13,273 bases of DNA from Oribacterium parvum (GTDB taxonomy: Bacteria; Bacillota; Clostridia; Lachnospirales; Lachnospiraceae). The position numbers and the translations under genes were made by a program. Location: the NCBI GenBank assembly GCA_938022235.1, contig CALIEL010000099.1:1-13273 (forward strand). Direction: 5' to 3'. Below the pieces are notes generated by a model. The model worked only from the letters and a program-made list of their open reading frames with translations, had not been told where the DNA came from and searched no databases. Below, in pieces: positions 7,686 through 13,273 of this stretch. Each line of letters starts with the position of its first letter. Within the stretch, counting starts at the first letter, position 1.

Positions 7686-7725
7686 ACGAGCAATCCTTCT
7701 CTTGCCGTTTTCTAAAGATGAAAAC

Positions 7726-7734
7726 AGTATAGCA
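7726..7734 (-). promoter_or_regulatory. extended -10 promoter for the diguanylate cyclase leader
   Basis: On the minus strand TGC is followed directly by TATACT (7731-7726), an extended -10 element with one mismatch in the hexamer. No good -35 box lies at 16-18 bases upstream, which extended -10 promoters tolerate. Predicted start is near 7719, giving a leader of about 220 nt before the ATG at 7498. Confidence 0.5.
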
Positions 7735-7742
7735 CAATCTTT

Positions 7743-7948
7743 TCTATTTTGATTTATAAAAAAAGGAAATTCTGTCGAATGAACCGAAAAGACTTAATAA
7801 ACTCGTACCGATGGAGAGCGAGATTACCTAATGAATCTCCATTCAGGCTAAAAATATTTTATCCATAAAAACCCTAACCGTGGAAAATGCCACCAAATTT
7901 CGTGTGACTTTTATCATATATCTATTCAAGGAAGGACCGGTATGTAAA
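7743..7948 (+). other. upstream region of the chemoreceptor gene, no firm promoter
   Basis: This part of the intergenic region is A+T-rich. It holds a 7-bp stem, ATGGAGA (7811-7817) with TCTCCAT (7836-7842) around an 18-base loop, and a short palindrome TTTTAT-CC-ATAAAA (7857-7870). I could not find a convincing sigma-A promoter or a TAAA-N15-GCCGATAA motility promoter for the plus-strand gene. The ribosome site GGAAGGA lies at 7930-7936. Confidence 0.35.
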
Positions 7949-10159
7949 ATGAAGAAAACAGGACAACAAAAGAAGACGGAAAAAAGCAGAAGTCTGGGCT
8001 CCCGATTATCGATGCTCTTGGGCATTGTAGGGCTTTTGATTCTCTGTAGCTTAAGCGTTCCCATCGTTACCATGGGAAGTAAATCCGTAAAAGCTAACTT
8101 AAACAAAAACATGGAAGATTTGCTGGATATCACCAATGAGAAAACCGGAAGAGTTTTTACTCAAGTGCAAACATTAGCCGATAGTATGATGGAATCCATC
8201 AGTTTTGTTTGGGATCAAAATGATGCTGTAGGAGGCGCTCCCGCCAATCCCTGGAGAATCAATAATTTTAATGATGGCAACAGAGAAGTGCAGGAAATTA
8301 CTCCCATGCAAAATACGACCTTTCGTTCTCGTATTTTAAATCAGGAAATTCCTGCCAGCCGGTACAATGCGGAAGTTGTTATGATGAACGCTATGTACTC
8401 TACCTTAAAAAGCAATCCCTATGTTACAGGTGTAGGGTATTTCTTTGAGCCCGGTGTCTTGATTCCCGGCGTAACGGATTACGCGCCTTATCTTACTGTA
8501 AAGAGCGCAGAAACCAGAGATATCATAAATTATCCCTATTCCTATTATCAAGACAAGGGCTATTACAAAACCGCAAAGGAAACCCTGAAGACCACCATCA
8601 CTTCCCTTTATCATGATGATGAGAATCCGGAGTATTCCTTAATCACCGTTTGCACTCCCATTATTGTAAACGGAGAATTTAAGGGTGTTGTCAACATTGA
8701 AATTAATCTTTCCGCCTTTGATATCTTGGCACGGGAAGATAGCCGTTTCCCAAGCCTCTTTACCTCTGTAATGGATGACCAGGGAAACTTCCTCTACAGC
8801 TCTCGAGAAGATTTAAGAGAAAAAACCTTAAATGACGCACTGGACGAAAAGGATGTACCTGAGCTGCTCAGCAAAATGCAGGAAGACAAACCCTTCCATG
8901 TGGTTTTACAGAATAAGAGCGGACAGAGCAGACGTCTGTATTTTGCTCCCACACAGCTGGACGGCACAACTCTTTGGAGTCTTATGAGCATTTCCAGTAA
9001 CGAATACTTGAGAGTGACCAAGCGATTGATTACCGTATCCACCATTATCGTGCTTTGCGGTGTAGTACTACTGACACTGATTACCAATCTTTTAATTCGT
9101 TCCTCCTTGAAGCCTTTGCAAATGATGGCCAAGGTCGGAAATCAGGTGGCAGACGGAAACTTAAATGTAGAAATTCAATATCAAAAACAGGATGAAATCG
9201 GCACCATTGCCCACGCCTTTGCTAAGGTCATGCAACAGATTAAGGGCATTATGCAGGATTTAAACGAAAAGCTCTCCTCTGTTTCCCACGGAAATTTCCG
9301 TGTCGACCTTTCCGACGAAAGCCTTTACAAAGGAGACTACAGACCCTTACTGCTTTCCCTTCGGGATATTACTACAGACTTATCCGACACCATGGAGGAG
9401 ATTAAACGTTCCGCATCCGAAGTAAACAGCGGAGCAGAACAGGTATCCAACGGAGCACAGTCTCTATCTCAGGGCTCTACAGAACAAGCTTCTTCCATAG
9501 AAGAGTTAAGTGCTACCATGAGTGAGATTTCCGATAAGATTAAGAGTACCGCAGAACAATCTCTGGAAGCCAACAAACTCAGTCTTTCTTCCGTGGAAGC
9601 TGTAGAGCTCAGTAACCAAAAAATGGAAGAAATGTCTCTGGCTATGAAGGAAATTACGGAAAAGTCCAATGAAATCGGAAAGATTATCAAAACCATTGAC
9701 GATATTGCTTTCCAAACCAATATCCTTTCCTTAAATGCGGCGATTGAGGCGGCAAGGGCAGGAGCTGCCGGCAAAGGCTTTGCCGTAGTGGCTGATGAAG
9801 TCGGAAATCTGGCACAGAAGTCCGCAAAGGCCGCACAAAATACCAGTGACTTGATTGAAGAAACTATTGATGCCGTATCCCGCGGAGCAAAAATCACGCA
9901 GGAAACGGCGGAATCCATGGATTTGGTAAAGAGCAAAGCAGAAGGAATCACAAATATTATTTCCAAGATATCCGATGCTTCCGAGGATGAAGCCCGGGGC
10001 ATTGTACAGTTGAGCTCCGGACTGGATCAGATTTCCTCTGTGGTACAAAGCAATACCGCCACAGCGGAACAGTCTGCCGCAGCCTCCGAGGAGCTGTCCG
10101 GACAAGCCAATGTATTACAGGATCTGGTATCCAAATTCCAACTAAAGAATAAAGAATAA
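7949..10159 (+). CDS. methyl-accepting chemotaxis protein with extracytoplasmic sensor domain
   Basis: The protein has 736 residues from the ATG at 7949. TM1 is at about 19-41 and TM2 at about 359-382. The roughly 315-residue region between them has the size and pattern of a double Cache sensor, including YSLITVCTPIIVNGEFKGVVNIEINLS. A HAMP domain follows (about 383-436) with a second HAMP-like segment (GNFRVDL... to about 495). The cytoplasmic signalling domain has its conserved tip at about 584-625: DDIAFQTNILSLNAAIEAAR and GKGFAVVADEVGNLAQKSAK. It should bind CheA/CheW and control the flagellar motor or another output. No CheR-binding pentapeptide is seen at the C-terminus (FQLKNKE). A GTG at 7880 is also in frame but has no ribosome site, whereas GGAAGGA precedes the ATG at a slightly long spacing. 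It is convergent with hsp20. Confidence 0.93.
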   Translation: MKKTGQQKKTEKSRSLGSRLSMLLGIVGLLILCSLSVPIVTMGSKSVKANLNKNMEDLLDITNEKTGRVFTQVQTLADSMMESISFVWDQNDAVGGAPANPWRINNFNDGNREVQEITPMQNTTFRSRILNQEIPASRYNAEVVMMNAMYSTLKSNPYVTGVGYFFEPGVLIPGVTDYAPYLTVKSAETRDIINYPYSYYQDKGYYKTAKETLKTTITSLYHDDENPEYSLITVCTPIIVNGEFKGVVNIEINLSAFDILAREDSRFPSLFTSVMDDQGNFLYSSREDLREKTLNDALDEKDVPELLSKMQEDKPFHVVLQNKSGQSRRLYFAPTQLDGTTLWSLMSISSNEYLRVTKRLITVSTIIVLCGVVLLTLITNLLIRSSLKPLQMMAKVGNQVADGNLNVEIQYQKQDEIGTIAHAFAKVMQQIKGIMQDLNEKLSSVSHGNFRVDLSDESLYKGDYRPLLLSLRDITTDLSDTMEEIKRSASEVNSGAEQVSNGAQSLSQGSTEQASSIEELSATMSEISDKIKSTAEQSLEANKLSLSSVEAVELSNQKMEEMSLAMKEITEKSNEIGKIIKTIDDIAFQTNILSLNAAIEAARAGAAGKGFAVVADEVGNLAQKSAKAAQNTSDLIEETIDAVSRGAKITQETAESMDLVKSKAEGITNIISKISDASEDEARGIVQLSSGLDQISSVVQSNTATAEQSAAASEELSGQANVLQDLVSKFQLKNKE

Positions 10160-10361
10160 AAGGAGCTGTAAATAATCAAAATAAATAGATTTTCGGCAAT
10201 ATAGGTCTGAATGCGGGGTAGTCTGAGCCCGTCGGTACTTGCGAAAAACAAGAGAATCGCAGTTTTTCGCTTAGTATCCGATACGTGGCGAAGCTAGCGA
10301 GAGCGTGCCCCGTTTCAGACCTATATTGCTTAGAAAACTATTTTGATTTTTACAGCTCCTT
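10160..10361. repeat. nested inverted-repeat element between convergent genes (MITE-like or structured)
   Basis: The outer ends AAGGAGCTGTAAA (10160-10172) and TTTACAGCTCCTT (10349-10361) are a perfect 13-bp inverted repeat. Pairing continues inward with an AATCAAAATA/TATTTTGATT block, then a perfect 16-bp block, GCAATATAGGTCTGAA (10196-10211) with its complement (10314-10329), and CGGGG/CCCCG (10214-10218, 10308-10312). An independent inner stem, GCGAAAAAC (10241-10249) with GTTTTTCGC (10262-10270), extends outward through a TCGG-TACT/AGTA-TCCGA block to 10232 and 10281. The element starts one base after the chemoreceptor stop and ends inside the hsp20 stop codon. There is no clear ORF and no U-tract outside the arms. 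It resembles a miniature inverted-repeat element or a large extragenic palindrome; copy number cannot be judged here. Confidence 0.75.
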
Positions 10362-10809
10362 AACCTTCAATCATAATCGGCTGCTTTTCCGGAAGCTTCT
10401 TCTCCCCTTCCTTCGGGAAGGAAAGCTTCAGAACGCCCTGTTCAAACTTTGCTTTCACATCTTCCTGCTTAATGCTGTCACCCACATAAAAGCTTCTCTG
10501 CATAGAGCCGGAGTAACGCTCCTGACGAATAAGTTTACCTTTCTCATCCTTCTCTTCTTCATTTAAGCCCTTAACGGCACTAACCTGAAGATAGCCGTCA
10601 TGAAGTTCTACCTTGATATCCTCTTTCTTAAATCCCGGAAGGTCGATATCCATATCGTACTGTCCGTCCTTCTCATGAACATCTGTCTTCATCAATCTTC
10701 CTGCACGGTCTCCGTAAAGCTTATTTTCTACTCTGCCAAGACCTCCGAAACTTGGAAAATCAAACCAATCATCAAATAAATTCTCTCCAAAAATGCTAGG
10801 TGCTAACAT
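10360..10809 (-). CDS. hsp20: Hsp20/alpha-crystallin family small heat-shock protein
   Basis: This 149-residue cytoplasmic chaperone has a short N-terminal arm (MLAPSIFGENLFDDWFDFP), an alpha-crystallin domain at about 40-135 (MDIDLPGFKKEDIKVEL, then the GVLKLSFPK strand at 126-134) and a C-terminal IMI motif at 145-147, the IxI tail that docks neighbouring subunits. It binds unfolding proteins without ATP and keeps them refoldable. The ATG has a strong ribosome site, AAGGAGG, 8 bases upstream. Its promoter overlaps a CIRCE operator at 10957-10983, so repression by HrcA is expected. The stop codon overlaps the end of the inverted-repeat element at 10160-10361. Length and domain order are normal for the family. 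Confidence 0.96.
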   Translation of the reverse strand: MLAPSIFGENLFDDWFDFPSFGGLGRVENKLYGDRAGRLMKTDVHEKDGQYDMDIDLPGFKKEDIKVELHDGYLQVSAVKGLNEEEKDEKGKLIRQERYSGSMQRSFYVGDSIKQEDVKAKFEQGVLKLSFPKEGEKKLPEKQPIMIEG

Positions 10810-10822
10810 ATCTTTTTCCTCC

Positions 10823-10888
10823 TTATACTCTTCTTTTGACTTCTAATTTTTTGTCGTTTTTTTCAGCAAGGGGAAGAATCTTCATCAT
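10823..10888 (-). CDS. possible 21-residue ORF in the hsp20 leader
   Basis: The frame starts with two ATGs (10888 and 10885), begins MMKILPLAEKND and ends KRRV. Its TAA stop runs directly into the hsp20 ribosome site (TAAGGAGG), a geometry seen in translational coupling. AAAGG lies 8 bases before the first ATG. The peptide is very basic at its C-terminus and matches nothing I recognise. It may be a chance frame in an A-rich leader. Confidence 0.3.
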   Translation of the reverse strand: MMKILPLAEKNDKKLEVKRRV

Positions 10889-10941
10889 CGTGAGAACCTT
10901 TAAAGTCCTTGCGGTCTTCTCTGTTCCTCTGCTTGATTATG

Positions 10942-10969
10942 ATTATACTCAAGTTGTTAGCACTGTCAA
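10942..10969 (-). promoter_or_regulatory. consensus sigma-A promoter of hsp20
   Basis: On the minus strand a perfect TTGACA (10969-10964) is followed after 16 bases by a perfect TATAAT (10947-10942). Transcription should start near 10935, leaving a leader of about 125 nt. The -35 box lies within the CIRCE operator, so bound HrcA would block polymerase. Confidence 0.88.
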
Positions 10970-10983
10970 GTGTTGAGTGCTAA
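10957..10983. promoter_or_regulatory. CIRCE operator (HrcA binding site)
   Basis: TTAGCACTG-N9-GAGTGCTAA matches the CIRCE consensus TTAGCACTC-N9-GAGTGCTAA with a single mismatch at the inner base of the left arm. CIRCE is the inverted repeat bound by the heat-shock repressor HrcA, usually at groE and dnaK operons. Here it sits over the -35 region of hsp20. Confidence 0.92.
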
Positions 10984-11041
10984 TTAAGTTGTGAAAAATT
11001 TGTGTCTTGCTTTCTCTTTCCTGTTTCGTCAAAATCCGGTC

Positions 11042-12082
11042 TTACTCTCTCGAAAAGCTGATTCTTTGTGCCGAAACATCCACCTTAGCCATAATTCCAA
11101 ATGGAATAATCGCTCTGGGGGTGGCATGTCCCACATTCAGATTAAAGACAATGGGAAGAGAGGGATTATCAATCACTTCCGGAAGAATTTCCTGATACTC
11201 CTTGGCATAACGCTCATCCATAGGCTTACCCACTAGCACACCGCTAAGGACTTCGAAAATACCGCTTTGCTTTAAAGCTTTAAGCATTTTCCGATACTTC
11301 TCCGGATTGGGCTGATTCTCGCTACTTTCCAGCAAAAGAATCTTCCCTTTCCAGTCTGCCAAATCCGGAAATAGTGCATACTTTTTACATAAGCTAACAG
11401 AATCCTCGTGCCTCGTTGTGTCAAAGATATCATAGAGAGTATCTATACAGCCCCCTAAGATTTCTCCTTGAAATACAGGACTTCCCTGTAAGAGTAAAAA
11501 GCCTTCATTCTCATGGCTAACTCGTTTTGTTCCTATGGCTTTCGGTCCAAAATCTGTCCGCTCCTCATACCAAACCGGACCCGGTTCAATAGAACGAATG
11601 CTTCCGCTTTGAATCAGTTCCAAAAAGTATTTTTCGCTGTAGGGCAACATTTCCTCTTCCAATTCGCAAATATCCGGAATAAAAGCCTGCCCGTAAAAGC
11701 TCTTAATCCCCAATTTATGAAGCATCAAGTGATTCATCGTGGTATCGGAAAAGCCAAGGAAAATCTTTTGCTTTACGACCTTTTCCAATTGTCCCTCTTC
11801 AAAAAGATAGGGAAGTAGGCGATAAGTATCCTCTCCCCCTATGGCAGATAAAATCATATCTATCGAATCGTCGGAAAAAGCCTGTAAGAGATCCTCTGCC
11901 CTCTTTTCCGGATGCTCTTTCAGATAGTCTAAGCCTTTCAAGGCATTTTCCATGAATTTCACTTCCAGCCCAAAACGACGCAGCCGTTCCAAGCCTATTT
12001 TTACTTCATGCTGTACAAAATCTTCTCCCAGAACGCCGCTGGAAAGACTGACAATTGCCACTGTTTTTACCCTTTGCATCAT
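11042..12082 (-). CDS. S66 family LD-carboxypeptidase / MccF-like serine peptidase
   Basis: The 346-residue protein has no signal peptide. It shows the S66 family layout: N-terminal VAIVSLSSG strand, AIGGEDTYRLLPYL (residues 80-93), the nucleophile in FLGFSDTT (Ser112), the catalytic Glu252 in ILLLESSENQP, and His319 in NVGHATPRAIIPFG near the C-terminus. Members cleave the L-Lys/DAP-D-Ala bond of muropeptides in the cytoplasm (LdcA), or hydrolyse peptidyl-nucleotide antibiotics such as microcin C (MccF). The length and the spacing of Ser, Glu and His lean towards the MccF-like branch, but the substrate is not decided by sequence. The ATG at 12082 follows AAGGAG closely; a second ATG lies one codon on. 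It starts 13 bases after the thioredoxin-like gene and is likely co-transcribed. No obvious terminator follows it. Confidence 0.88.
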   Translation of the reverse strand: MMQRVKTVAIVSLSSGVLGEDFVQHEVKIGLERLRRFGLEVKFMENALKGLDYLKEHPEKRAEDLLQAFSDDSIDMILSAIGGEDTYRLLPYLFEEGQLEKVVKQKIFLGFSDTTMNHLMLHKLGIKSFYGQAFIPDICELEEEMLPYSEKYFLELIQSGSIRSIEPGPVWYEERTDFGPKAIGTKRVSHENEGFLLLQGSPVFQGEILGGCIDTLYDIFDTTRHEDSVSLCKKYALFPDLADWKGKILLLESSENQPNPEKYRKMLKALKQSGIFEVLSGVLVGKPMDERYAKEYQEILPEVIDNPSLPIVFNLNVGHATPRAIIPFGIMAKVDVSAQRISFSRE

Positions 12083-12095
12083 GCTTCTCCTTTAT

Positions 12096-12326
12096 TTAAG
12101 ACAAAAGTTTTTTCAATTCTCCGACTCCGGGAACCCGTCCGCTTACGACCAGTTTCCCGTCAAGCATGAGGGATGGAGCACTGAGTACCCCAAGCTTTAC
12201 AATCTCGATTAACTCCTCTACTTTTTCAATTTTAGCATCCTTCCCTAGCTCTTTTACCGCCTCTTTTACATTTTGATATAATGTATCACATTCTTTACAG
12301 CCTGCACCGATAACCTTGATTTCCAT
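12096..12326 (-). CDS. small thioredoxin-like CxxC redox protein
   Basis: The protein has 76 residues with a thioredoxin-type fold pattern: MEIKVIGAGCKECDTLYQ with the active pair Cys10 and Cys13, and the cis-proline region LSAPSLMLDG with Pro51. It lacks a signal peptide. It matches the small archaeal/bacterial redox-active disulfide family (Thioredoxin_3 type), which often sits next to metal- or metalloid-related permeases; the actual partner is unknown. The ATG at 12326 is chosen because GAGAGG lies about 6 bases upstream; a GTG two codons earlier would overlap that site. It lies between the G3E GTPase gene (41-bp gap) and the S66 peptidase gene (13-bp gap). Confidence 0.88.
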   Translation of the reverse strand: MEIKVIGAGCKECDTLYQNVKEAVKELGKDAKIEKVEELIEIVKLGVLSAPSLMLDGKLVVSGRVPGVGELKKLLS

Positions 12327-12367
12327 ATTCACCTCTCGTTACATTTCCTTCCAACTTTTCTTACTCT

Positions 12368-13273
12368 TTAATTCTTTAATTTCATGGGGCTATTCATCGT
12401 CTTTTTCCATGCTGCGTCAATGCTTCGAATCACCTTCGGTCCAACCTTCGACAAAAATACCAGCTCGGAAATCTCCTTCTCAGGGCATGGCTTATAGTCG
12501 ATTAGTTCTTCCACCACATCCACCTGCATCCAGCAATTGTCCAAAAGGAAAAAACCTTTAATCCGATAACAGTCCGGCAAAACTTCCTGCAAAAATTGAT
12601 GAAAACGCTCTTTGGAAACATTTTCCGTACATACCAGAGAAATGGTTTTCGGCTTGTTGTCCACCGTATTTAAGCTCTCTTCCGAATCTACCCAGCTTCC
12701 CTTTTCAAAGCCTTCTCGAATAAAGCCAAGATCTGCTCTTCCATTTTCACAGTGTAAAATCAGGCAATGGGGATTCACTTCCCGAATCAAAGAAAGTACT
12801 TTCTTATACTGTTCCTCGGAAATCAAATCCATCTTGTTCACGATGGCTACATCGCAATGCTTTAATTGCCTGTCTACCGTTTCCGTATCCTTTACCTGCT
12901 TTGGAAAATGCACGCCGTCAATCAGGCAGATTACCCCCTGAAAATCATAGACGTCCCCGGCTAGAACTTCTACGCTCTTTAAAATGTCCCGAATATTCGA
13001 AGGATCGGCAAGACCGGAACTTTCCACAAAAAGGTATTCCATATCGCCCTTGCTCATCTCTGCCAAAGCATCCACAAAGGAAAGTTGCAGACAGGAGCAG
13101 AAAATCGATCCTCTGTTGATTTCCTTGATGGTCAGTTCCTTCTTTTCCAGAATACTGCCGTCAATTCCCGTTTTCCCAAATTCGTTTTGAATGACGGCAA
13201 GCTTTTTATCGGAAAATTCTTCCAGTATATGCAGCAAAAGACTGGTTTTTCCGGCTCCCAAAAAACCTGTTAA
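12368..13273 (-). CDS. G3E-family GTPase (CobW/COG0523-like), 5' end outside window
   Basis: 301 residues are visible; the frame is open to the right edge, where it reads LTGFLGAGKTS, the Walker A loop, so only about the first 5-10 residues are missing. Later motifs are VIQNEFGKTGID, the metal/switch segment EINRGSIFCSC, FVESSGLADP (Walker B-like ExSGxAxP) and NKMD for guanine. The C-terminal part (about 205-285) fits a CobW_C domain, with YRIKGFFLLD and ELVFLSKVGPKVI. G3E GTPases insert or deliver metals such as Zn or Co, or activate corrinoid and other metalloenzymes. The usual GCxCC zinc motif is replaced by GSIFCSC, so the metal site differs from the standard one. The target is unknown. 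It is the first visible gene of the leftward operon with the CxxC protein. Confidence 0.9.
   Translation of the reverse strand, partial: LTGFLGAGKTSLLLHILEEFSDKKLAVIQNEFGKTGIDGSILEKKELTIKEINRGSIFCSCLQLSFVDALAEMSKGDMEYLFVESSGLADPSNIRDILKSVEVLAGDVYDFQGVICLIDGVHFPKQVKDTETVDRQLKHCDVAIVNKMDLISEEQYKKVLSLIREVNPHCLILHCENGRADLGFIREGFEKGSWVDSEESLNTVDNKPKTISLVCTENVSKERFHQFLQEVLPDCYRIKGFFLLDNCWMQVDVVEELIDYKPCPEKEISELVFLSKVGPKVIRSIDAAWKKTMNSPMKLKN

Larger units (their letters stand above)
7538..7719 (-). ncRNA. candidate structured leader RNA (attenuator, riboswitch or small RNA) of the cyclase gene
   Basis: From the predicted start near 7719 to the U-tract at 7538 the transcript would be about 180 nt. 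It begins with a small hairpin, GTTTTC-N7-GAAAAC. A 9-bp perfect stem follows, AAGAGAAGG with CCTTCTCTT (7659-7667 and 7695-7703 on the plus strand), enclosing a GGCA-N8-TGCC hairpin. A weaker stem near 7600-7640 pairs GGT...CAGA with TCTGTACC. The terminator comes last. The weaker stem and the terminator share the bases CC at 7604-7605, so they may exclude each other, as in an attenuator. I did not recognise any described riboswitch class; specifically, it lacks the conserved cores of cyclic di-GMP classes I and II. Function is inferred only from architecture. Confidence 0.45.

Noticed and set aside
7499..7948. Cyclic di-GMP riboswitch in the cyclase/chemoreceptor intergenic region
   Set aside because: The conserved cores of class I (GCAAAGCC-type core with its tetraloop/receptor stems) and class II were looked for on both strands and are absent. 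The leader is therefore reported as an unassigned structured RNA.
7880..7948. GTG at 7880 as start of the chemoreceptor gene
   Set aside because: No ribosome site precedes it, and the added 23 residues do not form part of the first membrane helix; the ATG at 7949 follows GGAAGGA.
9469..10002. Minus-strand frame of 177 codons inside the chemoreceptor gene
   Set aside because: Composition is dominated by Ser, Ala and Ile, as expected for the antisense of a helical chemoreceptor signalling domain; no ribosome site or independent motif.
10160..10361. Simple bidirectional intrinsic terminator
   Set aside because: The outer arms are not followed by T runs on either strand and the structure is far longer than a terminator; a terminating effect is still possible but does not explain the nested design.

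Overview
The window looks like chromosome of a low-to-mid G+C Gram-positive anaerobe, most likely class Clostridia and perhaps a Lachnospiraceae-type genome. The evidence is strong AGGAGG-type ribosome sites, sigma-A style promoters, a CIRCE/HrcA operator, a diguanylate cyclase with a 7TM sensor next to a clostridial-style chemoreceptor, and a CarS-like CTP transferase beside an undecaprenol/diacylglycerol kinase. The genus cannot be fixed from sequence reading alone. There are no rRNA or tRNA genes, CRISPR arrays, transposase genes or phage genes.

Layout. (1) 1-4283, minus strand: a tight four-gene operon reading leftward: a PEP-synthase/rifampin-phosphotransferase-like protein (ATP-grasp, middle domain, swivelling His domain), a double-GNAT acyltransferase-like protein, a DgkA-family lipid kinase, and a CarS-like CTP:lipid-phosphate cytidylyltransferase that runs off the left edge. 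A promoter is visible upstream at 4324-4353. (2) 4522-5628, plus strand: an exported cyclophilin-type peptidyl-prolyl isomerase with an extra N-terminal domain, preceded by a perfect 25-bp inverted repeat and followed by a bidirectional terminator. (3) 5753-7498, minus strand: a membrane diguanylate cyclase. Its approximately 220-nt leader carries an extended -10 promoter, a strong stem-loop, a possible 15-residue leader peptide and an intrinsic terminator before the gene. This is the architecture of an attenuator or riboswitch, or of a separate small RNA. (4) 7949-10159, plus strand: a methyl-accepting chemotaxis protein, divergent from the cyclase. (5) 10160-10361: a roughly 200-bp nested inverted-repeat element that exactly fills the space between two convergent stop codons. 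(6) 10360-10809, minus strand: an Hsp20 small heat-shock protein under a consensus sigma-A promoter whose -35 box lies inside a CIRCE operator. (7) 11042-13273, minus strand: a presumptive operon of a G3E (CobW/COG0523) GTPase that enters from the right edge, a small CxxC thioredoxin-like protein and an S66 LD-carboxypeptidase/MccF-like peptidase.

How the genes may work together. The left operon combines a lipid kinase and a CTP:lipid-phosphate transferase, so a membrane-lipid or polyprenoid activation pathway is plausible; the roles of the PEP-synthase-like and GNAT proteins in it are unknown. The cyclase and chemoreceptor are a signalling pair that shares an unusually long intergenic region. 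The Hsp20 gene is a typical HrcA-controlled stress gene. The right-hand operon may concern metal or thiol homeostasis and muropeptide processing. The two least ordinary items are the leader RNA of the diguanylate cyclase and the nested palindromic element at 10160-10361.
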